From Nocardioides cremeus (GTDB taxonomy: Bacteria > Actinomycetota > Actinomycetes > Propionibacteriales > Nocardioidaceae), in contig NZ_JAULSC010000002.1 of NCBI RefSeq assembly GCF_030518195.1, positions 243,394-307,393 of the forward strand: a stretch of 64,000 nt of DNA, given 5' to 3'. Below, piece by piece: positions 1 to 8,132 of the stretch. Position numbers and translations under genes: made by a program. Under the pieces are notes generated by a model. That model searched no databases, was not told where the DNA came from, and saw only the letters and a program-made list of their open reading frames with translations. Positions within the stretch are counted from its first letter, which is position 1, and every line of letters starts with the position of its first letter.

Positions 1-2
1 GG

Positions 3-116
3 GGTCCGTGGTGGGTGCCGGCGCAGGACCAGCCGGTCGGATCGCGAGACGCCGCCCGTGAGGGTGTGGTCGGTGGCACACTCGACGGTGTGCAGCACGT
101 CTCCATCATTCGCTAG
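3..116 (+). CDS. 3' end of an upstream reading frame, or a leader peptide
   Basis: A frame is open from the window edge to a TAG at 114-116. Its last codons read Val-Ser-Ile-Ile-Arg-stop. It could be the C-terminus of an unidentified gene cut by the window edge. It could also be a short leader peptide starting at the GTG at 66, since it is rich in Val, Leu and Ile and sits directly before two hairpins and the citramalate synthase gene. No family is recognised and there are only about 37 codons to judge from. Confidence 0.35.
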   Translation, partial: GPWWVPAQDQPVGSRDAAREGVVGGTLDGVQHVSIIR

Positions 117-168
117 CGCGCCGGGACCTCCCCGGCGCGCCAACCTCTCGTCCGCGAGAGGTTTTTTT
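116..168 (+). terminator. Tandem hairpins with U-tract (terminator or attenuator)
   Basis: The first hairpin pairs 116-125 with 131-140 (10 bp, GCGCGCCGGG arm). The second pairs 143-150 with 155-162 (ACCTCTCG/CGAGAGGT) and runs straight into seven T residues. This is a textbook intrinsic terminator, and its T run is the longest after any hairpin in the window. It lies only 50 bp before the citramalate synthase start, which leaves little room for a separate promoter, so transcription attenuation is a real alternative to simple termination of an upstream gene. Confidence 0.8.
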
Positions 169-218
169 GTTGGACCAGCACCCCACCACGACCCCCACCC
201 AGCAGCGGAGCAGCAGCG

Positions 219-1817
219 ATGGACCTCCACGGCGCCTTCCACGTCTACGACACGACCCTGCGCGACGGCGCGCAGCAGGAGGGGCTGAACCTGTCGGTCG
301 CCGACAAGCTCGCGATTGCGCGCCAGCTCGACGGCCTGGGCGTGGGCTACATCGAGGGCGGGTGGCCGGGGGCGAACCCCAAGGACACCGAGTTCTTCCG
401 CCGCGCCGCCGGCGAGCTCGACCTGCGCCATGCCCGCCTGGCCGCGTTCGGCGCCACCCGGCGTGCCGGAGCCCGGGCGGCCGACGACCCGCAGGTGGCC
501 GCGCTGCGCGACAGCGGCGCCGGGGTGGTGACCCTGGTGGCCAAGTCGCACGACCGCCACGTCGAGCTGGCGCTGCGCACCACGCTCGAGGAGAACCTCG
601 CCATGGTGCGCGACACCGTTGCCCACCTGCGCGCCGAGGGCCAGCAGGTCTTCCTCGACGCCGAGCACTTCTTCGACGGCTACCGCGCCAACCGCGACTA
701 CGCGCTCGAGGTGCTGCGCACCGCCTTCGAGGCCGGCGCCGAGGTGGCCGCGCTGTGCGACACCAACGGCGGGATGCTGCCGCCGTGGGTCTCCGACGTG
801 GTGCACGACGTCGTCGAGACGACCGGCGGGCGCATCGGCATCCACTGCCACAACGACACCGGCTGCGCGGTGGCCAACTCGCTGGCGGCCGTCGACGCGG
901 GCGCGACGCACGTGCAGGGCACCGTCAACGGCTACGGCGAGCGCACCGGCAACGCCGACCTCGTCACCGTCGTGGCCAACCTCCAGCTCAAGCTGGACCG
1001 GCAGGTGCTGCCGCCGGGGCTGCTGCGCGACGCGACCCGCATCGCGCACGCCGTCGCCGAGGTCACCAACATCGCGCCGGCCGCCCGCCAGCCCTACGTC
1101 GGCACCTCCGCCTTCGCCCACAAGGCCGGGCTGCACGCCAGCGCGATCAAGGTCGACCCCGACCTCTACCAGCACATGGACCCCCTCGGCGTCGGCAACG
1201 ACATGAGGCTGCTGGTCTCCGACATGGCCGGGCGCGCCTCCATCGAGCTCAAGGGCAAGGAGCTCGGCTTCGACCTGTCGGGCGAGACCCCCGAGGCCAA
1301 GGCGCTGCTCACCCGCATCACCGAGCGCGTCAAGGTGCTCGAGGGACGCGGCTACACCTTCGAGGCCGCCGACGCCTCCTTCGAGCTGCTGCTGGTCGAG
1401 GAGGTCGAGGGCGAGCGGCCGTCGTACGTCGACGTGGAGTCGTGGCGCGTCATCACCGAGACCCAGCCCGGCCCGGGGGAGGAGGCGCTCTCGGAGGCGA
1501 CCGTGAAGCTGCGGGCCGGGGGAGTGCGCTACGTCGTGGCGGGCGAGGGCAACGGTCCGGTCAACGCGCTCGACCACGCCCTGCGCTCCGCGATCGGCCA
1601 GGCCTACCCCGAGGTCGCCCGGCTCGAGCTGGTCGACTACAAGGTGCGCATCCTCGACCAGGGCCACGGCACCGACGCCATCACCCGGGTGCTCATCGAG
1701 ACCGCCGACGGCGAGGGCTCGTGGGTCACCGTCGGGGTGGGGCACAACGTCGTGCAGGCCTCGTGGGAGGCGCTGCTCGACGCCGTCACCTTCGGGCTGC
1801 GCCGCCACCACCGCTGA
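219..1817 (+). CDS. cimA: Citramalate synthase (LeuA/CimA family)
   Basis: The 532-residue protein joins acetyl-CoA to an alpha-keto acid, most likely pyruvate, giving citramalate for isoleucine synthesis in the cytoplasm. The TIM-barrel HMGL-like domain covers about residues 5-270. It has the DTTLRDG metal/substrate motif at 11-17, the HCHND motif with metal ligands His209 and His211, and the GTVNGYGERTGN signature near 234-245. A C-terminal LeuA-type regulatory domain covers about 390-525 and is expected to bind the end product. Length and domain order match the CimA type annotated in actinobacteria better than classical LeuA. 2-isopropylmalate or homocitrate synthase activity cannot be excluded from sequence alone. 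Confidence 0.88.
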   Translation: MDLHGAFHVYDTTLRDGAQQEGLNLSVADKLAIARQLDGLGVGYIEGGWPGANPKDTEFFRRAAGELDLRHARLAAFGATRRAGARAADDPQVAALRDSGAGVVTLVAKSHDRHVELALRTTLEENLAMVRDTVAHLRAEGQQVFLDAEHFFDGYRANRDYALEVLRTAFEAGAEVAALCDTNGGMLPPWVSDVVHDVVETTGGRIGIHCHNDTGCAVANSLAAVDAGATHVQGTVNGYGERTGNADLVTVVANLQLKLDRQVLPPGLLRDATRIAHAVAEVTNIAPAARQPYVGTSAFAHKAGLHASAIKVDPDLYQHMDPLGVGNDMRLLVSDMAGRASIELKGKELGFDLSGETPEAKALLTRITERVKVLEGRGYTFEAADASFELLLVEEVEGERPSYVDVESWRVITETQPGPGEEALSEATVKLRAGGVRYVVAGEGNGPVNALDHALRSAIGQAYPEVARLELVDYKVRILDQGHGTDAITRVLIETADGEGSWVTVGVGHNVVQASWEALLDAVTFGLRRHHR

Positions 1818-1911
1818 CGGCGGGCGGAGCGCCGACCCGGCTGGTTCGAACGAGCCGGCTCGCGGCGCCACTGCGCATGCCACCCTCGGTTCGCCGACCG
1901 CCCCACCACGG

Positions 1912-1962
1912 TCCTGACGACCCTCACGCGACACGCCGGCGGCGGCGTGAGGGTCGTCAGGA
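1912..1962. repeat. 18-bp perfect inverted repeat downstream of cimA
   Basis: The arm at 1912-1929 (TCCTGACGACCCTCACGC) is exactly complementary to 1945-1962, with a 15-nt loop. There is no T tract. It lies about 95 bp after the cimA stop and about 110 bp before the next gene. It could be a GC-rich factor-independent terminator, an RNA-stabilising hairpin, or a dyad operator for the reductase gene. The remaining bases of the 257-bp gap show no gene. Confidence 0.75.
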
Positions 1963-2074
1963 TGGTGCACCTCGAGGAGTGCGACACCCTCGAGCTCGAC
2001 GCTCGGTGACCGGCTTCACGCTCTGGCGCGCTCACCCCGGGAATGCCGCCGAGACATCGTTGGTTGAAGGTTGC

Positions 2075-2620
2075 ATGACCTCAACTCGTATCGCCGTCCT
2101 CGTCGGCAGCCTCCGTGCCGACTCCCTGAACCGCCGTCTCGCCGAGGGCCTGGTGGCCTTCGCGCCCGCAGGTGTCGAGCTCGAGATCGTCGACGGCCTG
2201 GGCGAGCTGCCCTTCTACAACGAGGACCTCGACGGCGAGACCCCGCCGGCCGCGGCCGTGCGCCTGCGCGAGACCGTCGGTGCCGCCGACCGCGTCCTGG
2301 TCGTCACCCCCGAGTACAACGGCACCATGCCGGCCGTGCTCAACAACGCCATCGACTGGCTCTCGCGGCCCTACGGCGCCGGTGCCCTGGTGGGCACCCC
2401 GCTCGGTGTCATCGGCGCCACCCCGACGCCGTACGGCGGCCGCTGGGCGCACGCCGACGTCGTGCGTTCCGCCGGTGTGGCCGGCGCGACCGTCGTCGAG
2501 GACATCACCGTGTCGCAGTCGGCCCTCGAGGTCGACCCGCTGACCGACCCCGAGGTGCAGGCCAAGCTGGCCGACGCCGTGCGTCGCCTCGTCGCGCACA
2601 GCGACGCCGCCGCGGCCTGA
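2075..2620 (+). CDS. NADPH-dependent FMN reductase family protein
   Basis: This 181-residue flavodoxin-like protein probably reduces FMN or a quinone/azo-type substrate with NAD(P)H. The FMN-phosphate loop is near residues 10-20 (VGSLRADSLNRR). The family motif TPEYNGTMPAVLNNAIDW is at 78-95. The ATG at 2075 was chosen because a GAAGG ribosome binding site lies just before it and the protein begins directly with the first beta strand. The longer open frame upstream is antisense-like low-complexity sequence. The gene is monocistronic and converges with a methyltransferase gene 16 bp downstream. The physiological substrate is unknown. Confidence 0.85.
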   Translation: MTSTRIAVLVGSLRADSLNRRLAEGLVAFAPAGVELEIVDGLGELPFYNEDLDGETPPAAAVRLRETVGAADRVLVVTPEYNGTMPAVLNNAIDWLSRPYGAGALVGTPLGVIGATPTPYGGRWAHADVVRSAGVAGATVVEDITVSQSALEVDPLTDPEVQAKLADAVRRLVAHSDAAAA

Positions 2621-2636
2621 GTCTGGGTCCCGCCCG

Positions 2637-3431
2637 TCAGCCCGGCGGGCGGGTCAGCAGCACGTACCCGTAGTGCGTGTCGAGCTCGTCCCGCGGCACC
2701 AGCACGAGCGCGTGCGGCAACAGCCCCTGCTGGTCACAGAGTGTCCAGAAGTCGTGGATCGCGAAGGTCGTCCCGGCCACCCGTCGCCGGTAGTCGCGGC
2801 GACGCGTGGCTCCCGAGCGCGTGCCGTCGTCGTACTTGAACTGGATGACAGCTGCCCCGTCGTCGACGAGGAGCCGGCGGATCGTGCGCAGCACCCGCAC
2901 GGCCGCCTCCCGGGACGCCAGCAGCTCGAAGACGTAGTAGGACACGACGAGATCGACAGTCCCCTCGTCGACCTCCCCGAGCGCCTGCTCGGGGGAGTCC
3001 ACGCCGGTGAGCACCGTCCGCACGGTGCGGCCGGTGCGGTCGAGGACCTGGCGGCGGCACTCCTCGAGGCTGTCCCGTGAGATGTCCAACCCGATGAGCT
3101 CCTGGCACAACGGGGCGAGGACGACCGCGTTCGCTCCTCCGCCGCAGCCCCACTCGAGGACCCGGCCCTCGGGGACGTCCCGGCCGAGCGCGGCCAGGAG
3201 GGTGCGGGTGATGGCCACCTGGGCAGGCCCCACCGAGGCCCACTTCTCGCCCAGTCCCGACTCCCAGTGGGAGTCGGCCGCCCAGCGCGGTGCAGCGGTG
3301 TCGGACCAGTACGCCGCCGCCTGCTCAGCCAGGCGTCGTGGCGACTGCGGGGGTCCCAACCGTGCTGCTGCCGCGCGGACGCGCCCCACCCCTGATCGGA
3401 TCGTGCTGGCGCCTGGTCCCGTGCTTCGCAT
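2637..3431 (-). CDS. Class I SAM-dependent methyltransferase
   Basis: The 264-residue protein has a Rossmann-like methyltransferase fold. The SAM-binding motif I reads VLEWGCGGGAN, followed by the acidic strand LIGLDIS and later the VDLVVSYYVFELL segment typical of motif IV. The substrate is not predictable. The ATG at 3431 was chosen because a strong AGGGGGG ribosome binding site precedes it. The frame stays open to a further start at 3494, which would add 21 residues. It converges with the FMN reductase gene and diverges from the amidase gene. Confidence 0.8.
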   Translation of the reverse strand: MRSTGPGASTIRSGVGRVRAAAARLGPPQSPRRLAEQAAAYWSDTAAPRWAADSHWESGLGEKWASVGPAQVAITRTLLAALGRDVPEGRVLEWGCGGGANAVVLAPLCQELIGLDISRDSLEECRRQVLDRTGRTVRTVLTGVDSPEQALGEVDEGTVDLVVSYYVFELLASREAAVRVLRTIRRLLVDDGAAVIQFKYDDGTRSGATRRRDYRRRVAGTTFAIHDFWTLCDQQGLLPHALVLVPRDELDTHYGYVLLTRPPG

Positions 3432-3541
3432 GTCTGCCCCCCCTGGCGCCACGTTGTCACGGAGGAGGGCCCGCGAGACTGGTGGTCTGCTCAATATCGG
3501 GTACCGCGGTGTCCTGTCGGTCCCGGGGATAGGTTCGGGGC

Positions 3542-4945
3542 ATGGCCGAGCTCCACGACCTGACCGCCCTCGAGCAGGGGGCGCTCGTCCTCCGCGGCGA
3601 GACGTCCCCGCTCGAGCTGGCCGAGCACTACCTCGACCGCGTCGAGCGGCTCGACGACGTCGGCGCCTTCGTGCACCACACCGCCGAGCAGGCCCGCGAG
3701 AGAGCCGCCGCCCTGGGCGACGTGCCGCCCGACGGCGCCGGCCCGCTCTGGGGTCTGCCCACCGCGGTCAAGGACCTCAACCTCACCGCCGGCGTCCGCA
3801 CCGCCTTCGGCTCCGCCGCCTACGACGACTTCGTGCCCGAGGTCTCCGACGGCGTGGTGCTCGCCATGGAAGCGGCCGGGCTGGTGAGCCTCGGCAAGAC
3901 CGCGACGCCCGAGTTCGGCTCGCCCTGCTACACCGAGCCCGAGGGGCACCCACCCGCCGTCACCCCCTGGGACCGCACCCGGATGGCCGGCGGCTCCTCC
4001 GGGGGCGCGGCGGCCGCGGTGGCCGCCGGCCTGGTGCCGCTGGCCCAGGGCTCCGACGGCGGCGGCTCGATCCGCATCCCCGCCTCCTGCTGCGGCCTGG
4101 TCGGCCTCAAGCCCTCGCGCGGCCGCATCAGCGGCTTCCCGATGTACGGCGACCCGATCGGTCTCGCCACCGCCGGCCCGATCGCTCGCACAGTCCGCGA
4201 CGCCGCAGCCCTCCTCGACGTGCTGGCCGGGCCCCGCACCGGCGACCCCAGCTGGGCACCCGAGCCCGACGGCACCTTCCTCGACGCCTGCGACCGCGAC
4301 CCCGGCCGGCTGCGGATCGCCCGATTCGCCCAGCCCGTCATCGCCGACACCCCCGTCGACGTCGAGTGCCTGACCGCCTGGGACGACGCCTCCCGGCTGC
4401 TCGAGGGCCTCGGCCACGAGGTCGTCGACGTGCCGGTGCCGATGAGTCGCGAGGCCGTCCCGGTCTTCCACACCTGCTGGGCGGTGCTGACCGCCATGTC
4501 GACCGCTCCCGCCGGCCGTGAGCACCTCCTGCGCCCGCTGACCCGCTGGCTCAGCGAGCGCGGCCGCGCCGTCTCCGGCCCCGAGCTCGGCCTGGCCATC
4601 GGGGCCATGCGCCGCCACGCCGCTGAGGCGGTCCGGGCCCTCGCGGCGTACGACGCCGTGCTGACGCCGACGCTGGCGGCGCCGCCGCTGCCGGTCGGGG
4701 CGCTGCGCGACGACGCCGACCCGGCCGCCGACTTCGAGGCGCAGAAGCGGTTCACGCCGTGGACCTCGGCCTGGAACGTCACCGGCATGCCCGCGATCAG
4801 CCTGCCCCTGCACTGGACCCCCGACGGGCTGCCCGTGGGCGTGATGCTCGCCGGGCGGCCCGCCGACGAGGCCGCGCTGCTGGCGCTGGCCGCCCAGGTC
4901 GAGCAGGCCGCCCCCTGGCACGACCGCCGCCCGCCGGGGTGGTGA
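3542..4945 (+). CDS. Amidase (amidase signature family)
   Basis: This 467-residue amidase-signature hydrolase acts on C-N amide bonds. The Ser-cisSer-Lys triad is visible: Lys77 in PTAVKDLN, Ser152 in MAGGSSGGAAAA, and the nucleophile Ser176 in SDGGGSIRIP. Length is normal for the family. It is not GatA, because no gatB or gatC is beside it and the C-terminus differs, so the substrate is unknown. The acetyltransferase gene starts 3 bp after its stop codon, so the two are almost certainly co-transcribed. Confidence 0.85.
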   Translation: MAELHDLTALEQGALVLRGETSPLELAEHYLDRVERLDDVGAFVHHTAEQARERAAALGDVPPDGAGPLWGLPTAVKDLNLTAGVRTAFGSAAYDDFVPEVSDGVVLAMEAAGLVSLGKTATPEFGSPCYTEPEGHPPAVTPWDRTRMAGGSSGGAAAAVAAGLVPLAQGSDGGGSIRIPASCCGLVGLKPSRGRISGFPMYGDPIGLATAGPIARTVRDAAALLDVLAGPRTGDPSWAPEPDGTFLDACDRDPGRLRIARFAQPVIADTPVDVECLTAWDDASRLLEGLGHEVVDVPVPMSREAVPVFHTCWAVLTAMSTAPAGREHLLRPLTRWLSERGRAVSGPELGLAIGAMRRHAAEAVRALAAYDAVLTPTLAAPPLPVGALRDDADPAADFEAQKRFTPWTSAWNVTGMPAISLPLHWTPDGLPVGVMLAGRPADEAALLALAAQVEQAAPWHDRRPPGW

Positions 4946-4948
4946 GCC

Positions 4949-5473
4949 GTGTCCCGCCTGGTGCTCGCTCCCACGGCCCACGTCGGTGACGACCTGCTCG
5001 CCGGTGCGCGTGCCCTGATGGACCTGGCCTTCGACGACCTCGAGGACGACGACTGGGAGCACGCGCTGGGTGGCGTGCACGCGCTGGTCGTCGACGACGA
5101 CCGGGTGCTCGCCCACGGCTCGGTGGTGCTGCGGAGGCTGCTGCACGCCGGACGAGCGCTGCGCTGCGGGTACGTCGAGGCGGTGGCCACCCACCCCGAC
5201 CACCGGCGCCGCGGCCTGGCCGCCCGGGTGATGGACGCGCTCGAGGCGCTCGGCCCCGGCTACGACCTGATGGCCCTGGGAGCCTCCGACGAGGGGCTGG
5301 CCCTCTACGCCGCCCGCGGGTGGGTGCCCTGGCGCGGGCCGACCTCGGTGCTGTCGCCCGACGGGATCCGGCGCACGCCCGACGAGGACGGCGCTGTCCT
5401 GGTGCTCGGCGCCGACGGCCTCGACCTCGACGGCGGGCTCACCTGCGACTGGCGCGAGGGCGACGTCTGGTAG
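4949..5473 (+). CDS. AAC(2')-I-like aminoglycoside 2'-N-acetyltransferase (GNAT)
   Basis: This 174-residue GNAT enzyme closely resembles, from memory, the chromosomal AAC(2')-I enzymes of mycobacteria. Shared landmarks are DWEHALGGVHAL at 35-46, the ALRCGYVE strand at 70-77, the acetyl-CoA loop HRRRGLAA at 85-92, the ARGWVPWRGPTSVLSP segment near 122-137, and the C-terminus CDWREGDVW. It is expected to move acetyl from acetyl-CoA to the 2'-amino group of aminoglycosides. In mycobacteria such genes are intrinsic, and a role in cell-wall or polyamine-like metabolism has also been discussed. The GTG start lies 3 bp after the amidase stop. Substrate specificity is inference. Confidence 0.8.
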   Translation: MSRLVLAPTAHVGDDLLAGARALMDLAFDDLEDDDWEHALGGVHALVVDDDRVLAHGSVVLRRLLHAGRALRCGYVEAVATHPDHRRRGLAARVMDALEALGPGYDLMALGASDEGLALYAARGWVPWRGPTSVLSPDGIRRTPDEDGAVLVLGADGLDLDGGLTCDWREGDVW

Positions 5474-5484
5474 CCGCGGCGACC

Positions 5485-6099
5485 TCAGTCGTCGCCGAGA
5501 CCGCGGGCGTGCAGCGCGTCGCCGGTCTCGTGCGCGCGCGCCACCACGCGCACCACGAACGGGGTCACGTAGGCCCGCGGGTGCCCGCCCAGCCCCCGCG
5601 CCCGGGCCGCGTCCCGGGTCTCCAGCGCCAGGGTGACGGTGCCGGGCAGGGCGCCGATCGCCATCGAGAAGGTCAGCGCCACCCGCTCGGGGTCGACCCC
5701 GACCCGCCGCAGCGGGCCGACCCACCGCACGATCGCGTCGAGCATCGCGTTGACCGAGGTCGTCGAGCTGAGCACGATCGCGGCCAGGGCCAGCGCCAGC
5801 AGGTCGACCAGCGTCTCCACCGCCTTCGCCGGCCCGTCGATCCACCACTGGAACGCCGAGACCACCAGCGCCAGCACCAGGATCATCCGCGCCGCGCGCA
5901 GCAGGGTGGCCAGGTCGGTGCGGGCCACCAGCGCGGCCAGCAGGGCCAGCCCCAGCCACACCCACGAGGCGGGCATCGAGCGCACCAGCACCACCGAGAG
6001 GCTGAAGAGCGCCAGCGCGGCCAGCTTCACGCCCACCGGCAGCCGGTGCAGGAGCGTCTCGCCGGGCCGGTAGACGCCGACGGTCACGGCGCCGCTCAT
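5485..6099 (-). CDS. bioN: ECF transporter transmembrane subunit (BioN/EcfT)
   Basis: The 204-residue integral membrane protein of the EcfT/CbiQ family couples the ATPase to the substrate-binding S component. Several hydrophobic helices occupy about residues 20-125. The cytoplasmic coupling region carries two Ala-Arg-Gly-type motifs (ARARGLGG near the middle and HARGLGDD at the C-terminus). It is the last gene of a bioY-bioM-bioN operon with an 18-bp gap to bioM, so biotin is the likely cargo. Confidence 0.87.
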   Translation of the reverse strand: MSGAVTVGVYRPGETLLHRLPVGVKLAALALFSLSVVLVRSMPASWVWLGLALLAALVARTDLATLLRAARMILVLALVVSAFQWWIDGPAKAVETLVDLLALALAAIVLSSTTSVNAMLDAIVRWVGPLRRVGVDPERVALTFSMAIGALPGTVTLALETRDAARARGLGGHPRAYVTPFVVRVVARAHETGDALHARGLGDD

Positions 6100-6117
6100 C
6101 GGCTGCTCATCGGCGGG

Positions 6118-6813
6118 TCACCCCAGCACGCTCGCCTCGTACGCCGCCACCGCGGCGTCGGCCGCCCCGTCGTGCACGACCCGGGCGTCCTCGACCACCA
6201 GCACCCGGTCGCAGCGCCGGGCCAGGTCGAGGTCGTGGGTGACGAGCACCAGCTGCTGCTCCAGGCCCAGCAGCAGGTCGCCGACGCGCCGCGTGTTGGC
6301 CAGGTCGAGCAGGGTGGTCGGCTCGTCGGCGACCAGCACGTCGGGGTCGGTGGCCAGCACCCCGGCCAGGGCCAGGAGCTGGCGCTGCCCGCCCGAGAGG
6401 CTGTGCACCGAGACGTCGGCCTTGTCGACCAGCCCGTAGCGCTCCAGCACCGCCAGCGCGAGCTCGCGGCGCCGGCCGGCCCGCCGCTCGCGTCGGCGCA
6501 GGGACAGCTCGATGTCCTCGACACAGGTCGGCATCACCAGCTGCGCCGCGGGGTCGGTGAAGCTGAAGGCGACCTTGCGGCGCACCGCCGAGCCCTGCTT
6601 GGCGACGTCGAGCCCGTCGACGCGCACCGCACCGGTGGTCGGGGCGACGAGGCCGTTGAGCATCCGCGCGAGCGTCGACTTGCCCGACCCGTTGGCGCCG
6701 ACGACGGCGACGCGGTGCTCGGTGAGGGTGAGAGTGGTGGGCTCGAGCAGCACCCGGTCACCGTCCGGGGTCGCGACGGCGACCCCGGCGGCGTCGAGCT
6801 CGATCAGCGGCAC
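6118..6813 (-). CDS. bioM: ECF transporter ATPase subunit (BioM)
   Basis: This 231-residue ABC ATPase powers biotin uptake on the inner face of the membrane. The Walker A motif GANGSGKST is at residues 39-47, the ABC signature LSGGQRQ lies near 138, and Walker B VLVADEPTT follows. The length is that of a single nucleotide-binding domain, as expected for BioM rather than a fused ECF ATPase. It starts 3 bp after the bioY stop codon. Confidence 0.87.
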   Translation of the reverse strand: MPLIELDAAGVAVATPDGDRVLLEPTTLTLTEHRVAVVGANGSGKSTLARMLNGLVAPTTGAVRVDGLDVAKQGSAVRRKVAFSFTDPAAQLVMPTCVEDIELSLRRRERRAGRRRELALAVLERYGLVDKADVSVHSLSGGQRQLLALAGVLATDPDVLVADEPTTLLDLANTRRVGDLLLGLEQQLVLVTHDLDLARRCDRVLVVEDARVVHDGAADAAVAAYEASVLG

Positions 6814-6816
6814 GGG

Positions 6817-7437
6817 TCAGCGACGCGCCCGCAGCAGCTGCGGGAAGGCGCGGTGCACCTCGGCGGCGACCAGCGCCACCAGCGTGGTCTTGAGGACGTC
6901 GCCGGCCCAGTAGAGGACGTCGATCCTGAGCGCCTCGGCCAGCGAGATGTCGAGGTAGAGCGAGAGGCCGGCGATGCCCATCGGGTGGATGACCAGCACC
7001 GAGGCCGCCAGCGAGCAGCCGAAAACGATCGCGGCCCGGGTCTTGCCGCGCTCGCCGGCGGCGTACTTGACCAGCAGCCCGCCGACCAGGGCGGCGAGCG
7101 GGAAGGACCACAGGTACCCGGCGCTGGCGCCGGTCAGCACGCCCAGCCCCGAGGAGTGCTCGGCGAAGACCGGCAGGCCGATGGCGCCCAGCGCGAGGTA
7201 GAGGGCCACGGCCAGGAAGCCGCGGGTGGGGCCGAGCAGGCACCCGGCCAGCATCACGCCGGCGGTCTGCAGCGTGATCGGCACGCCCGCGCCGCCCACC
7301 GGGATCGCGCCGACGTAGGCGAAGGCCGAGATCAGCGCCGCGAAGGAGGCGATGAGAGCCAGGTCGGTCGGCGTCATCCGGCGGCGGCGCTCGTCGGCGT
7401 GCGCCTGGCCGGGCAGGGAGGTCTGGTCGGTCGCCAT
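6817..7437 (-). CDS. bioY: Biotin transporter substrate-binding subunit BioY
   Basis: The 206-residue S component of an energy-coupling-factor importer captures biotin in the membrane. It has about six hydrophobic helices, and the conserved BioY stretch GVPITLQTAGVMLAG lies near residue 70. It is the first gene of the operon with bioM and bioN. Its start faces a BioQ-type regulator gene across a 110-bp intergenic region that carries a perfect palindromic operator, so it should be derepressed when biotin is scarce. Confidence 0.9.
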   Translation of the reverse strand: MATDQTSLPGQAHADERRRRMTPTDLALIASFAALISAFAYVGAIPVGGAGVPITLQTAGVMLAGCLLGPTRGFLAVALYLALGAIGLPVFAEHSSGLGVLTGASAGYLWSFPLAALVGGLLVKYAAGERGKTRAAIVFGCSLAASVLVIHPMGIAGLSLYLDISLAEALRIDVLYWAGDVLKTTLVALVAAEVHRAFPQLLRARR

Positions 7438-7475
7438 CGTGGTGCCTTCGGGTACGGGGGAGGAGAGGGTCGCCT

Positions 7476-7492
7476 CCTGAACGGCGTTCAGG
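7476..7492. promoter_or_regulatory. BioQ-type operator palindrome
   Basis: CCTGAAC-GGC-GTTCAGG is a perfect 17-bp dyad between the divergent bioY and bioQ-like genes. Its core TGAAC-N3-GTTCA fits the TGAAC-N3-GTTAC type motif described for BioQ in corynebacteria (from memory). It lies 38 bp from the bioY start and 55 bp from the regulator start, where it could block both promoters. Confidence 0.75.
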
Positions 7493-7547
7493 TTAGGGTG
7501 GCGCCCGCTGCCCGGTCAATGCGGGGGCACCGACAGGAGGAAGTGAC

Positions 7548-8132
7548 GTGCGCCACCACCGCGACGACGTCGTGCGCCACGCGATCGACGTCCTCGACGC
7601 CTACGGTCTCGCCGACCTGACGATGCGCCGGCTGGCCGGTGAGCTCGACGTGCGACCCAGCGCGCTCTACCACCACTTCCGTGACAAGCAGTCGCTGCTG
7701 GCCGCCGTCGCCGACGAGGTGCTGCGCCGCGGCGCCCGCCCGCTCGTCAGCACCGCGTGGGACGAGCAGGTCGTCGAGATCTGCTCGGGCCTGCGCGACG
7801 CGCTGCTGGCCTACCGTGACGGCGCCGAGCTCGTCTCGACCGTCATCGCCTTCGGGCTCGGCGCCTCCCGGCCGTACGACGACCTGGTCGCGGCCCTCGC
7901 GCCGGCCCGGCTGGGCGCCGACCTCGCGCCGACCGCCGCCCGCACGCTCCTGCACCTCGTGCTGGGCCACACCCTCGACGAGCAGACCCACCTGCAGGCC
8001 GGCAGCGCCGGCGCCATAGGCGACGACCCGCGGCCCCGCTCCGACTTCGCCGCCGGGCTGGGACTCGTCGTCGACGGGATCCGGCTGCGGGCCTCGGTGC
8101 CCGGCTCAGTGGGGCTCGACCAGGGCGCCTGA
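7548..8132 (+). CDS. bioQ: TetR-family regulator, probable biotin repressor BioQ
   Basis: The 194-residue protein has an N-terminal TetR helix-turn-helix (LTMRRLAGELDVRPSALYHHF, about residues 25-45) and an all-helical ligand domain. Assignment as BioQ rests on context: it is divergent from bioYMN and shares a BioQ-like operator with it. The GTG start at 7548 follows an AGGAGGAAG ribosome binding site. The 3' end overlaps the convergent pentapeptide-repeat gene by 27 bp. Another TetR function is possible. Confidence 0.75.
   Translation: MRHHRDDVVRHAIDVLDAYGLADLTMRRLAGELDVRPSALYHHFRDKQSLLAAVADEVLRRGARPLVSTAWDEQVVEICSGLRDALLAYRDGAELVSTVIAFGLGASRPYDDLVAALAPARLGADLAPTAARTLLHLVLGHTLDEQTHLQAGSAGAIGDDPRPRSDFAAGLGLVVDGIRLRASVPGSVGLDQGA

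Noticed and set aside
2621..2660. GC-rich hairpin as a separate terminator between the FMN reductase and methyltransferase genes
   Set aside because: CCCGCCCG/CGGGCGGG pairing exists, but it overlaps the methyltransferase stop and has no T tract; not strong enough to list.
3491..5965. An 824-codon minus-strand open frame across the amidase and acetyltransferase genes
   Set aside because: The plus strand carries two clear enzymes with intact catalytic motifs. The antisense frame has only compositional bias.
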